Assembly: GCA_021521415.1 (NCBI GenBank)
Contig: JAIQDT010001100.1
Span: forward strand, 372,001-436,000
DNA: 64,000 nt
Origin: Bidens hawaiensis
Lineage: Eukaryota; Streptophyta; Magnoliopsida; Asterales; Asteraceae
Direction: 5' to 3'
Position 1 is the stretch's first letter. Every line of letters starts with the position of its first letter. Below are positions 36,561-48,737 of the stretch, one piece after another. The notes under the pieces were generated by a model. It saw only the letters and a program-made list of their open reading frames with translations. It had not been told where the DNA came from and did no database searches. Both the position numbers and the translations under genes were made by a program.

Positions 36561-37397
36561 AGCCTCTCAAAGACTATGAAGACTTTTGTTGTTTTCGTTA
36601 TTTCTATCTTAATCTATCCTGTCTTTTCAGTTTATGCATTGTAACGACTCTTTACTTAATTGTGGTATTGGATAATTTCAATTTGGATCACTTAACTTTT
36701 GTACGTTTTATCTCATGAATGAAGTTTATTTTATTTATCAAGGTTAATTGCTTATGCTACCGTACTCCTATCTTATGTGTGTGTGTGTGTGTCTATATAT
36801 ATATATTCTCATTCATCACGATCCATTTCAATATCTGCTTCAAGAAATCCATTTCTTTTTCAATTTTCAAGATTTTACTCTTACAACAAAAGATGTTTTA
36901 GAAATTTCACTATTTTATTAATCACTCGAAAGTTCATTTCTAGAAATGTTTAGTACATTGATGGTCTTCTGGTTTTATATTTAAATTTATCACAACTTTT
37001 TCTTTCTCTCAAAATTATGTCTTTCAATGGAACGGAGTATGTGGACCATCCGACGATCAAAGTAATTATGGGTCGACGCGTAATTACCCAAGTCCTCAAA
37101 AGGAAATCATAGTATGTACGATTATGTGTCATAATCTAGAACCGAAAGTAGTTTGAGTAATAGTACAAATGCTAAGATGATAAGGACATGGTGGATACGC
37201 TTCTGGTACATCCTATATATAAGTTCCCTTATCGAATTTTAATTTGGAGTGTTGCTTTGGCTATTAGAAGTTCTATGTTATGGTAAATTTTAAATTTTAA
37301 TTAAAAATGTTTTTTTCCTTAAAGTTTAATTATTTGTAACACGGTTATGTTTCAGTTTTCCTTAATTTCGGGACGAAATTCCCTAAAGTAGGGAGAC
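36561..37397 (+). other. E4 3' non-coding region, stem-loop and PPT
   Basis: Non-coding, with a (GT)n run at about 36777-36795. Near the end, AATTTCG-GGA-CGAAATT (37374-37390) forms a 7-bp stem, followed by CCCTAAAGTAGGGAGAC and the LTR start at 37398. Confidence 0.75.
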
Positions 37398-39318
37398 TGT
37401 AACATCTCGGATTTTTTTTATTCATATTCGTATTTGTTTACCCAATTCGAGAACGTAATTCGGATCTTTCGTATCAATAAAATCATTCATTTATTATGAA
37501 TTAATTGTGTTTAATTTAGTTTATAATTTTGTAACTTTCAATCATGCCAAATAGCCCTTAGAAACTCTTAAAATCGCTTAAAATGGCTTAAAATTCATTT
37601 TTGGAAATTCAGGGACTTAAATTGCCAAAAAAACAAAAGTTGATATAAACCCGTCCTTCGCGTAGCATGAAAGAGGAGGCTTGAATCCTTCGCGCGGCGC
37701 GAAGCAAGCCCAAATCAGCCAAGTTTGTGTTCGATTCTCGTTTAATGCTAACTCTTTCCCTAAATGACACTAAATCATGAAAATTGAGCTAAAAGTTAGT
37801 TAATCTGCTATTGAGAAGTGTCTAGGTTCATTTGTTGTGATTTAAGCAATATATTGGAGATCACAAGACTTGATTTCATCATCAATATGTTATTCGGTTA
37901 TCAAAACGAGTCGATTTCTTGCTCTACAAGTTGTACCTCTGCCTATATATTCAAACCACACTTCCCTAAACCCTAATAATACCTCTCTCAGCTGTCACCC
38001 TCTTTAAACATATGATTCCACCTTCGTTTTGCTATTTTACTCAAGATTGTTGGTGTTCGTGTTGACTTTCAAGCATTCTCAGCCTTTGACTCAATTTTCT
38101 CATCGATTTAAGCATTATCCGGGTAAGTTGTCTTCTGTCAAGTTGTTCATTATTACTTATTACTGAATAAGCCTCAATGAATTTCTGAGCGTGACGGGAA
38201 TTGACGGGTCAATTTGACTCCAACCCGTTTAAGGGCATATTGGTGAACAACTTTGACCAATCATTTTCTATAACTTCTGGTCGGAACCGACTTTCGGCCC
38301 AGAATACTTTTATTTTTGTTTCGAGATTCTAAGGCTACTGACCAAAACCCAAATTCCGACTCATTGTTCGGAGTCTGGTCAGTACCAGCTTGCTTAAACG
38401 CTAATTATCTCATAACCGGAGTTCTAGACATCTGTTTGGATCAATTCTAGCGGCTGTGTTCTCGGTTTAATCATAATTTATTATCACTAAGTTTCAGGTC
38501 TGTTCTGATTTATCTCAGTCAACACGTTAAAGGACGGTTGGTTCATTTAATTGTGTTTTTATTCTTATTTCTCGCACACTCACCTAAGCAATAAGGTGAG
38601 ATATCATTCCCTTTTATTTTATTGTTTTCAAACGTTTTGGGGACATATGCATATCTAATTCATATTTTTATAGCATATATATACATAAACTCGCAAACAT
38701 AAATATTGTGTGTATTTCAATTAAATGCTAATTGCTACTTGTTTAAGTGTTTACTTTATCGCATTCAGAGAGGTCCATCATAATCCCATTAAAGTATGAT
38801 CATACGTTGTCTTAGTATCCAAAGCCCGATTCGCATGGCGATGGTCAACCGACACTTATATTTGTATGCTAGTCATAGTTGCCAATGGCCAATTCGCAAG
38901 GTAACGGCCAACTGACACAACTATTTGCTCATGGTTTGATTGATTTATACTCGCATTATTTTGTTTGCTCATTTATCATTTATTATATATTAGTATTAGT
39001 GTCAAATCTGGTGATTATTTCACTAAACATGTGTTGTTGACAAATCTCTGTTTATTTGTACGCATAGCAGGTTGTCAGTTGTTTTGAAGCTAAGGTGAAG
39101 AACACATAGAGAGACTTTAGATGTTAAAAATAAAGAATATTTAAATGTTATTTTGTTTTGGATTATTATTGTTATGTTTGGAACTTGTGCACATATTTGA
39201 AATTTGAAATAAATAAATTAAATAGATATTGTCATATTTTATAATGTATGATAGTACCTTATGAGTTGTGAACCCCAGTTCGCACCCTGACATTTTCGCC
39301 TTAGGTTGGGGTGTGACA
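37398..39318 (+). mobile_element. E4 3' LTR, 1921 bp
   Basis: TGTAACATCTCGG to GGTTGGGGTGTGACA. A TATA-like GATATAAACCC is at about 37642, with the palindromes CCTTCGCG-TAG-(eroded) near 37655 and CTTCGCG-CGG-CGCGAAG at 37688-37704 just downstream, so they would lie near the 5' end of an LTR-initiated transcript. Confidence 0.88.
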
Positions 39319-39689
39319 ATTGGAGTTGCTGCAGTCACCTTATGTAGATGTTCGAACCACCCTGAATCAGAGGTTGTCGCCGGCTACGACGGATCCTTAG
39401 CTGTGCACCTCCCTCTTCTCTGTTTCCGATCATCAGCTTTGTCAGAAACTTAGGATTCGCTAAAAGTCCTAGCTGCGCGGCCTTTCTCTGTTTCGGATCG
39501 TGTGCTTCGATGAAAAATCGGGATTCGCCGGAAATCTGGATTTCACTAACGACGTTAATCGTCTGTTAGTATGGGAGTGACAAAAATAAATATGGTAAAA
39601 CTTGGGTGTGGTGAATAACAAATTGAAAGTTGGGAGTGTCCTAACGTGTGAAAGTTGAGAGTATTAAAAACCAATATCTCATTACTTTA

Positions 39690-40290
39690 AACGAAACTAT
39701 GTAGTAAAAGAAATGCGAGTGTCTATTGATTAAGTTGTACTAATAGTCATCCTACTATTAGAACCACTAGAGGTTGTTCATGGTTCGATTTGACCAATTT
39801 TTAGTGAAAATTTCGAGCCAAACCACTTATCACTGTGATCAAGAATAGCCTAGTGTGTCGCTATTAGTTAAACGAACAAAGACGACCACATGCTATGTTC
39901 GTTAATTTACGTTTGTAAGCGACCTCGATTTCATGCGATTATGTTTGTGAAAGCTTGTTTATATTTTTTCATTAATTTAGATTCACTTATATCTTTTCGT
40001 TTGTGTTTGTTTACATAATCATAAAGTTACTACTAATACTATTAATTTTCTTATCATCTCACTATGTTGAGATTTTGATTTGGATAGTATGCTTAATTTG
40101 AAAAGGCTTGATTAATACGTCAAGTTTGTTGCTATTCTTTTGAGTTCCTTTGTTTGTTTGGAGTATTTATAAACAACGGTATGTTAAACGGTTTAACGAA
40201 CGAACATGGACAATAAAATACGCTCACTTGTATGTCCGTGTTTGATATTATTGTGCTATTCAGATTACTATTCTTTTAGTTATAGTCATA
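39690..40290. other. Spacer without recognised features
   Basis: A/T-rich, no credible ORF, no repeat boundary seen. Confidence 0.5.
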
Positions 40291-40299
40291 TTTAATATA

Positions 40300-41399
40300 G
40301 AGTTAAGTGTTATTTTAGTACAAGGTGTCCAATTATGCAACTTTAGTACCGTTTTAGAATTTATTGCAAATGGCTACCTCACTTTTCTAAAACTTTCTAA
40401 AACTTGCAATTTTAGTACTTTTTTCTCACCTCATCTATTTTTTCCTTTAAGTCAGGGGCAAATTAGTAATTTCGATTATTTTATTTATTTTCTATTTTGA
40501 GCTAAGTGCCATTTTCATACATGTGGTTTGTTCAATTACGCAACTTTAGTACCTTTTTTTGAATTTATTGCAACTTGGATACTTTGATTAGTTTTGGATA
40601 GATAGGCAAACCAAGAGAGACATTGCATATTACAATTAAAAGATCATCTTTAATCCTAAATAAACAAATCACCCCCCCCCCCTGTGCATACGCTCATTGA
40701 TCCTCCAAAAACTAACCATTGTTTATCTTCAAGTTCAAAGAATTACGATATGGTGTTTTGCCCATGTGATTCGTCAACCGTTGTTCATCTACAAGTTCAA
40801 TTGATGTTATACTAAGAGGTGCAAAGTTGTGTGATTGTTATTTGACTTGACCCTCCGATGTATTAAAGAGCTATTGTTATTATACCCGAACTTTTGAAAA
40901 ATAAAAATCAATGCATATAGATAAAATACAAGATAAATGGCTAAGATGAACCCGGATCTTGAGTTACTAGAAGTAAATTGACAATCAAGAACAAAAGACT
41001 AAACAATATGTTATACATTTCATTGTTGTTTTCATCTTCCATCATGTATTTTAGTTACGTTTTAATTGTAATAGGTAGTATATAATGTTTCTTTTGGTTT
41101 GTCTATATATCCAAAACTAATCAAAGTATCCAGTTACATTAAATTCAAAAAAAAAGTACTAAAGTTGCATAATTGAACAAACTACATGTATGAAAATGGC
41201 ACTTAGCTTAAAAGGGTAAATAAAAAAATAATCGAAATTACTAATTTGCCCCTAACTTGACGGATAAAATAGACGAGGTTAGAAAAAGTACTAAAATTGC
41301 AAGTTTTAAAAAGTGAGGTGGCCATTTACAATAAATTCAAAAACAGTATTAAAGTTGCGTAATTAGACAAACCTCAGGTACTAAAATGACACTTAACTC
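40300..41399. mobile_element. Foldback Mutator-like MITE, 1100 bp
   Basis: The arms 40300 to about 40605 and about 41100-41399 are inverted copies (GAGTTAAGTGTTATTTTAGTA against the complement of the right end). The 9-bp duplication TTTAATATA is at 40291-40299 and 41400-41408. Each arm contains two related half-units (for example CAACTTTAGTACC at about 40340 and 40540). The centre has a poly-C run at about 40668-40682. No transposase. Confidence 0.88.
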
Positions 41400-41408
41400 T
41401 TTAATATA

Positions 41409-42062
41409 TTATAATTATTAAAAAAATAAAAACAAAAAACTTTACCAGATCAAACACAGATGATCCAACTTTACATGTATAAAGTTACCGGTATGAATTT
41501 TGTCTCGTTAATCGTTATCAACTATGATGTAACCGAGGTTATCCATTTAGCATCTTTATAAAAAATTTGAACCAAGAAATATTTTGTGGACGATGTCAAT
41601 TTATTAATTCAATTTGATTGAAACATAAACGTTAATATCACTATTACATGGTCCAGAGATTAAGGTGGGAGCACGACTAAATTGAATATAGTTATGATAT
41701 TCTATGTGAAATAAACGTTAGATTTGTCTTTTAATCTAACGAATTAAATTGTTTAATCATTTGATGTAACTTCTTACCTCATACAACAAATAAACAAATG
41801 AAATGTTACTTTTTATTAATACTTGTTTTTTAACAATTAGTGTTGCCATAGCCACGTCCGTTATATATTATTGATTCATGTTAATAGTCTTAACAGGCAG
41901 GTATTATCTACGTCACACCGCCACCGTCATCATCTCATGCCACCGTCTATTCTATCAACTTCATCAATGAGAAGTATTGAGAGCTATTACACTCTTGGAT
42001 TGATGGATACCTTGTTATTATTGATATTATAACATGTAGGAGAAGGTTAACGTACAATGATC
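41409..42062. other. Spacer without recognised features
   Basis: A/T-rich, no credible ORF or element boundary seen. Confidence 0.5.
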
Positions 42063-42070
42063 GCTTAGCG

Positions 42071-42590
42071 TACATTACGTACGCGACATATGTTCAGCTA
42101 ATACATTCAGCTAAAACGTTCAAAATCTTTAAAATTTCAGGCAAAAACTTAAGCGTTCAGCTAATACGTTCAGCTAATACATTCAAACCTTTAAAAGTTC
42201 AAGCAAAAACTTAAACGTTCAGCTAATACGTTCAAATCTTAAACGTTCAATGTCAAAAACCCATCATCCAGAACTCAAAATTGATCGATTGAAGCTTCAA
42301 AATTGATGATTAATTGAATCGATTTCAAAGATTAACCAATCAATTGGCTTCAATTTCAATTTCATCAACTAAACAAACCTGTGACGAGTTTTGCGTTTTT
42401 CCAATGAGTTCGTTGTCGACGGCGATGGACGAAGAGTGTTGATGGCGCCGGTGAGTGGAGGTGAAGGAGTTGTGCTGATATCGGTGAGGGGTGGTGGAAT
42501 CGGATTGAGGAAGAGAGACGGACAGTTGAGTGTAATTGTGATTTTGAGTTTTTGAAAATCAACGGTTTAAAGTGTCGCATACGTAATGTA
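42071..42590. mobile_element. Inverted-repeat segment with tandem core, possible MITE
   Basis: TACATTACGTACGCGAC (42071-42087) is matched at 16 of 17 positions by the complement of 42574-42590. Inside, 42092-42260 has roughly 70-bp repeats built on TTCAGCTAATACGTTCA. 42390-42520 is GC-richer than its surroundings and could be captured sequence. No target duplication was found, so the exact ends are unknown. Confidence 0.5.
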
Positions 42591-42679
42591 GGATAAAGGA
42601 TTTTTGTATTTTATCCTTTATCATAATATGTAAACATCATCAAGGGACATGGTGTACATGGTGATATAGTATACATAAC

Positions 42680-43253
42680 TAGGGATGGCAATGAAACCCG
42701 AACCTGATGGGAAAACCCGAAACCCGACATAAATGGAACGGTTAATACCCGACCCGTTAGGTTTGGGACGGGTTTAGGATTAGTTTTGAATTTTTTTTAT
42801 GGGTTTGGGACGGGTTCGGGATTTGTAATATACCCGATTACCCGACCCGATTACTCGATAACATTAACCCATTTACCCGATTATATACCCGATGTACCCG
42901 ACATAACTTTTCTATAATTTATATATAGTATACTATAAATATTTAAATATATTATTTGTTAAAACTTGTTATAGCAATTATTTTAGAGATTTTATTTTAT
43001 GTTAATCATTATTTGTAATCAATTAGTTATATTTTGTCAAAATTCGATAGAAACCTGATGGGTTTTGGGCCAGGTATACCCAATGGGTATTTTGACAAAA
43101 CCCAATTAGAAACCCGAAACTCGATGGGAAAACCCGAAACCCGACGGGTAATTACCCGATTAAAACCCAACGGGTTTGGGACAAGCTTTCATAATCGGGT
43201 ATGGGTTTGGGAATGGCTAAACCCGACCCAGACCCGACCCATTGCCATCCCTA
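42680..43253. mobile_element. hAT-type MITE, 574 bp
   Basis: The ends TAGGGATGGCAATG and CATTGCCATCCCTA are inverted repeats, flanked by the 8-bp duplication TACATAAC (42672-42679 and 43254-43261), typical of hAT. The interior is dominated by ACCCGACCCG/AACCCG-type words on the forward strand. No transposase. Confidence 0.9.
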
Positions 43254-43261
43254 TACATAAC

Positions 43262-44256
43262 TGGTTTATAGGAGTCTTTTGGATATGTTAGTTTGTCGTT
43301 AATTAAAAGAAATAGTAACCAACTTTCAAAAGTGTTCTAATTTTAATTAAAACCAATAATCAAAGTCGATTTAGCTTTCGTATTTGGGTTCTTGAATCAT
43401 GACTGGGGGCTTCATATATGGAATGCCACAAATCACGAGTTCAAAATGGGTTAGGCTAAACGTACCCCTATTCTCTACTTGTCATACCTTCTCCCCTGAA
43501 CTTTCATTTCCTTTAAGAATTTTATTTGGCATATTACTCCCCTATAACAATTTATTGCATTTTATTATATCAAATAAAAATATTCATTTAAAACTATAAA
43601 GTTTTTTTATTCTATTTTTTTATCTCATCCAAACTTTCATTTACTTTTAAGAATTTTATTTTACATATTATTTTCATGTAACATTGTTTTTTTATTTTAT
43701 GGTCTCTCTTTAAAATATTAAATTAAAAACTGTAAAGTTTTTTTTCTTACTTTTTTGTATTTATTGTCCTTAATCATAATAATAATATTTATTATTATCA
43801 TTATTGTTATATTTATAAAATAATATATATATATTGATATTATTAAAATTTAAAAAAGATATTATAAATATTTACAATATTAATACTAAAAAATATATTA
43901 ATAATAATAGTTTAATAGTTTTTAATTTGATATATGTAGTAAATACTATTAAGTGAAGAAAATGTTATATGGACTAGTATGCATATAAATAATGTTAAGA
44001 GCTAATAGTAATTGATTTAATAAGTTCAGAAGGATGTACATTCAGTAAAATTGGTATAGAGTGGGATACATTTAGCAGCAATCGCTCAAAATACAATAAT
44101 AATAACAATAATGAGGACAATAACAACATAGTGATTAAAGTGAAATTACTTTTAATTTAACTACAAAATTCAAAACTAATGCCAATACACCCAAATCTAT
44201 AAGGGTTCACCGTCGTAGAGTGTAAAAAGCTCCGTCGTCCATTGATGTCGGTGTCA
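43262..44256. other. Spacer without recognised features
   Basis: Strongly A/T-rich (43560-43980 in particular). No credible gene or repeat boundary seen. Confidence 0.5.
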
Positions 44257-44261
44257 AAACC

Positions 44262-45426
44262 TTATGGTTGGGTAAAAGTTAGTTAGTTTTAGATATTAAT
44301 TAGTTAATTTTAGTTTAATAATCGAATGAACATTGGTACTTCAAGCGTTGTTATGTGTTTTCAGGACATTGGAAGCTTTGAAGCTTAACGAGGATATTTA
44401 CGGGCTTGGAATGAAGATCGAGAAGTGAGAGATTGGACGTGAACGCATCACGAGGCATTCAAGAAGATTAAATAAAAAAATCTGAAGTTTTACATCTTCG
44501 CGATACGCGAAGATGCAAAGAAGGGCACCTTCGCGATACGCAAAGAAGCATGCCTATCATCTTCGCGATACACGAAGATTCTTAAGTCGGCCAAAAATTT
44601 AGGTTTGCCTTATATAAACCCCTTAACCTCCCTATTCGGATTTTTACAACTTCTAGAGGCAGAAAAGGTGTTCTAGGACGACTTTTAGCCATCCCGAAGC
44701 TTCCGGTTCCATCATTGATCGTATGTTCATCAAGATAAGTGCTTAAACCATTATGTCGATGTCTGGCTAGTCGTGTGTGTTCGTTCTAGGCTAAGGTTTT
44801 GTGTGAAATACTGTTATGATCAGATTCTTATGCTTAATGATTATAACTTGATTGCTTTTATATGAATTTGTCTTGCTTAATTAGTTATTTTGTTGATTAA
44901 AGTTTGTGTTTGTGATTATTGATTTGTGTAACGTTTGTTTGGTTGTTCATCAACATTTAGGGTTTAAGCTCTTGTGTCATTGAACTAAAATCATAAAACC
45001 TTATCATTGAGTTAGTTGTCCTAGACATAGATTTGACAATTGTGGAGTCCGGGTTCATTTGTGTCAACAATTCAGTTAGGGTATCGTTTGTCATCATAAA
45101 TCAAACCATAGGACTAGCAATTATTATAACATCAAAGACGAGAGAATATGTGATTAACGTATGGAACACATAACCCGAACCTAGAATGAATACTTTTAAT
45201 TAATATTGTTTACAAATCGTTTTAAGTAATCATTAGTTTTAATTAAATCTTTTTCTAAAAACCGCTTGACATCGTCTGTCCGCTTAGATTAAATAATTAG
45301 TTATAAATTAAATAAACTTGCACTTTTCTTGAGTCCCTGTGGAGATGACCTTACTTACTCGTACTAGTTATAGGTATTTAAGTCTTTAATTAATTGTTTT
45401 TTAGTAAACCGCGACAACCTACGTCA
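44262..45426 (+). mobile_element. El5 5' LTR
   Basis: Contains the palindrome CATCTTCGCG-ATA-CGCGAAGATG (44493-44515) and two eroded relatives up to 44580, then TATATAAACCCC at 44611. It lacks 47 bp present in the 3' LTR; the missing piece lies between two CCTTCGCGATACGC repeats. Confidence 0.88.
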
Positions 45427-45429
45427 AAA

Positions 45430-45447
45430 TGGCGCCGTTGCCGGGGA
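45430..45447 (+). other. El5 primer binding site, tRNA-Asp type
   Basis: TGGCGCCGTTGCCGGGGA, the standard form, three bases after the LTR end. Confidence 0.92.
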
Positions 45448-45566
45448 CTCAACGCGCAAAGTGCTACTTTAGTTTAGTAATTTAATTTCACTTGTTTTTC
45501 TTTTTTATTTATTCGTTTGATTTTACGTGAGGTATTTGTGTGTCTTATGTGTGTAGGTAACTCAAG

Positions 45567-46716
45567 ATGACGTGGAGTTGGGTTTATGACCCACATGAAG
45601 GATATAAGGTTGTGGAGGATGATTATTCGGACCATCCACATTCATATGATGAACCATCTTCACCAAACCCTCAAAGCTACTACGAGTCAAGTGAATATGA
45701 TAGTGATGGACCTGAGACGCCAACTTTTGTAAGTTACTGAGAGGAGAAAGACAATTATTATGATGAGTACCCCCAGTCTATATACGAAGAAGTCCCTCAA
45801 TATTATAATCATGGTGGTACTTATCAAAGGAATTATCAGCAAGATCAAGAAGATTCCTCTTGTAACAATGAAGAGTCTATGAAAGACGTTATGGATTTTC
45901 TAAAGGAGATGAAGAGAGATCAAGAAGCTCAGAATAAGGCTATAAATAAAAGGTTAGATCTTCAAGAAACGTCTAATGCGGCCCAAGATAAACTGATGAG
46001 TCAACTATTAGAAGAGGTGGCCCAAATTAAACGAGAACGAGAGAAGTTGGCTAGTGGTGTCATGGTGGATAATGAAGTGATAGATGAGGTTCAGGGACTT
46101 TTAGAGCACGAAGTGGAGGAAGAGGTTGTGGAGATTAATACCACACCAACTCCGATAATTACCAATGAGCCAATGAATGTTGTAGTTGTGGTTGAACAAG
46201 ATGACATTGAGGGACAAAGTTTAGATCTTTTAGGGCATGAAGTTGAAAGTTTAAACCTGGTTGAAGGCATATCCCTTTGAAGAGTATGTGATTGAAGTAG
46301 CCCAGGTGAATCCCAATTGTTCTCTTATAACAATCACACCAATGAACAAAGTTGGGGGGAATGGTTCAAGTTCAAGGAAAAGAAAAGTGAGTTTGGAAGA
46401 CACTAAACAGAACATGGTGAAATGGGCCTATATTGTTTCTATTGATATGTTAACCACAAGGAAGAAGGGGGGCACACACCACCTCAACTACCGAGCATAC
46501 TCCGGGAACTCAGTAGGGAAATGTTCAGCTCACTTTCGATCAAAGTTGAGTTACTCAAACAAAAGCAAAAGTGGGTGTGATCGACTTGTTAACCACCGGG
46601 CGTATGTGAGAAATTCTAAGGGTAAAATTGCATTCACACCTGACTATATGGGTTCATCAAATATAGTTAACATGAAGGAAGAAGGAGCCGAGGCATATCA
46701 ACTACCGAGCTTTTAG
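45567..46716 (+). pseudogene. El5 gag-derived protein, one stop and one frameshift
   Basis: The start is ATG 45567 (MTWSWVYDPHEGYK), a few bases after an acceptor-like GTGTAG. It is rich in Tyr, Asp and Ser up to an in-frame TGA at 45738-45740 (possibly from CGA). A clear coiled-coil-like segment follows (DFLKEMKRDQEAQNKAINKRLD to LLEEVAQIKREREK, about 45890-46050), resembling the coiled coil at the end of the 817-5085 gag. An acidic/Val-rich part follows, then a one-base frame change near 46270. The second frame (46261-46716) is basic, with repeated Tyr-Arg-Ala/Gly-Asn-Ser words. No capsid domain, zinc knuckle or enzyme is present. Function unknown; presumably acts with partner Gag. Confidence 0.6.
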
Positions 46717-48713
46717 AGGAAACTCGGCAGGAAAGTGTCCACTTAGACCATCGTAAACGCAAAATCAGGTAACGGTCAGGCTGAAGACCTTAACAAAAAA
46801 CTTAGCGCCAACCGGGAGGCAACCCGGCCTTGTATTCAGGTACGTGTATATTTTTGTTGTAGTTGAACTTTGTGGGTGTAGTTCACTATAAACCCTCACG
46901 AGACCATACTCGTCCACCCGGGCTACCAGGGGGTTTAAAGGGCTTGTTGCATACGCTAAATGCAATCGTGATTCTTACGAAAGTGAGTTAGGTCTTTTAA
47001 CATTTTTACTCGTTTAACAAATTTGGTTATGAAATTTATTAATCTCGGTTGGTAATTTAAAATTAATGGTTTTGCAAACAATTTAAAAGACCTATATTTT
47101 TAACATTTGTGAGAAGCTTGCTTCTACATGTTTGAGAGTTTGCAGATTTTAGTTTGAGAGTTGAGGAGTTAGTTTCACCGAGAGATCACCGAGGGCACGA
47201 GAGTTGCAAATAAGAGTTTTCTATCAGGTGATTTCGTTTTAATAATCTTATTTGTTTTATTAGTTTTGTGTTAAAAGTGTAATTGTATTTTTGTATAATT
47301 TACCAACATCACATTAGGCCCGGTTTTTAAAATTGTCAAATTCAATTTTAACCCCGTCCCTAATTTTAATTGCTAATTTTTTAAACATTGAGGACAATGT
47401 TTGCCTCAAGTGTGGCGATGGGGGAGAAGTTTGAAATTTAAAAGTTTTAATGTTCCTTGAATTAAGATTTTTGCATAATAATGGAAAATGATATAAAAAT
47501 CAGGGGTTATTTTTCAAAATTATTATATAATATGAGATAAATAGAATGGGAACACACGTAATTTGAGATGTATTGGTAGGCTCAGCCTTGAGAATGAAAG
47601 GATAATTTGGTTGTTAACTTAACTGAACTTTAAATGCTTGATTTTTAGTGGGAAACGCCTTCAGAGTTTTGTTTGTTTAGCTAAGGCTGTGTAAGGACTG
47701 GAATAAAAGATTAGGCCATACTCAAGCCTTACTATTCGATTTGATCACCAAAAATATATTTTAATATGAACAGTCTATAGTAAAATGATTGGATAGGCTT
47801 AACATTAGAGTATGCTAAATGGCTTGTGATATAAACATAAATGAAAAAACTACTAGTTAAGTGGCTAACACTTCATAGATGTATGGTTTTATGGCCTTAA
47901 ATCCTTTATTGATGGGATGCCCCGGGGAATGGAGACCATGGGTCGGTATGCGGTTTATCATCTGGTATGCGTAAATCCTAAGTGGATTTATTCATATTAA
48001 AAAAAAGCTTAAAAAGAGCAAATCCGTAGTTTATCTGCCAATTCATAAGTCAATAAAAATGATCACAAAAAGTGCTTTCAAAGTACAAATTCACTACTGA
48101 CTTGATCATCCACACTGTTAGTCATATGGGGTCCCCTTGCTCGCGTCTCATTACCATTAAGAAACGGACCACACAGGACACGTCATATGTAAGCCCAACA
48201 GATGAATTTGTGCCTACTCACGTATGGTGATGGACTTCGGGGTATTTCTTGATAACAGGGGTATGTCATGAAGTGGGGGCTATTTACTAGTTGGTTACCT
48301 AATTGTACCTTAATCATATCTAATGGTCATTTTGGTAGACTTTAATATTCAAGTTTGGGTTCTGGTTTGATAAAAACATCCAAGATTGTCTTAGCTATTA
48401 CATATGGGCTTGAAAAATTGTACAAATGTGCAAAATTTTGATCGTTTAATCTTATGGTTTAAGTCAAGTTGGGGTGGTCTGATTCGGTAAAACTATAATG
48501 AAGCATGGTAAGGCGGCTTTAGGGCTTTAAGGTGTGGGTTCCATTTTAATCATATGAATTAATAAAACTGTTGCACCTTATTTTTCCCAGTAAGTATTAA
48601 GGCGTGGGTCGCAATCGTGGTTTTTTGTGTTCTTTGTGCTTAATTAAGATAATCTATGAAGTATTTTGAAAATTACTTCTGATTCTGATTCCATTGCAAA
48701 ATATTTTTCGGGA
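46717..48713 (+). other. El5 3' non-coding region
   Basis: It holds the hairpin-forming CCGGGAGGCAACCCGG at about 46813-46828 after AACTTAGCGCCAA, then ACATTGAGGACAATGT (47385-47400) with CTCAAGTGTGG. No ORF is supported. Confidence 0.7.
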
Positions 48714-48737
48714 TGAAAAAGGATAAGTGTGGGGATG
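48714..48737 (+). promoter_or_regulatory. El5 stem-loop and polypurine tract
   Basis: TTTTTCG-GGA-TGAAAAA (48714-48730; one G-U pair in RNA), then GGATAAGTGTGGGGATG running into the 3' LTR start at 48738. Confidence 0.7.

Larger units (their letters stand above)
26799..39318 (+). mobile_element. E4: pol-less chromovirus-type LTR retrotransposon
   Basis: It has TGTAACATCTCGG at both LTR starts (26799 and 37398), GTGTGACA at both LTR ends (34250 and 39318), and the target duplication ATTGG (26794-26798 and 39319-39323). An iMet-type PBS is at 34254. The internal region 34251-37397 holds only a partial gag and no protease, RT or integrase. The LTRs differ clearly by eye, with about a dozen changes in the first 105 bp, so it is old. 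Its 5' LTR is split by element X. Confidence 0.9.
26551..39680. mobile_element. Mutator-like MITE (605 bp before insertion) holding E4
   Basis: The left end GGGATATTGGTT (26551) and right end AACCAATATCTC (39680) are inverted. Similarity continues for about 150 bp on each side (26551-26700 against the complement of 39530-39680, including TAACGTCGTTAGTG). A 9-bp direct duplication ATTACTTTA flanks it (26542-26550 and 39681-39689), the size made by Mutator-like transposases. Removing E4 and one ATTGG leaves 605 bp with no transposase, hence a MITE. It contains no gene. Confidence 0.85.

Noticed and set aside
39268..39453. 61-codon forward frame at the E4/MITE junction
   Set aside because: Crosses the LTR end and target duplication, so it is a chance frame.
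42365..42580. Reverse 71-codon frame in the inverted-repeat segment
   Set aside because: Short, no recognisable domain; kept only as possible captured sequence.
43034..43291. 85-codon frame in the hAT MITE
   Set aside because: Built from CCCGA/GGGTTTGGG repeat words; crosses the right terminal inverted repeat.
704..45447. tRNA-like 18-mers (TGGCGCCRTTGCCGGGGA, TGGTATCAGAGCC) as tRNA genes
   Set aside because: They are primer binding sites beside LTR ends; no cloverleaf is present around them.
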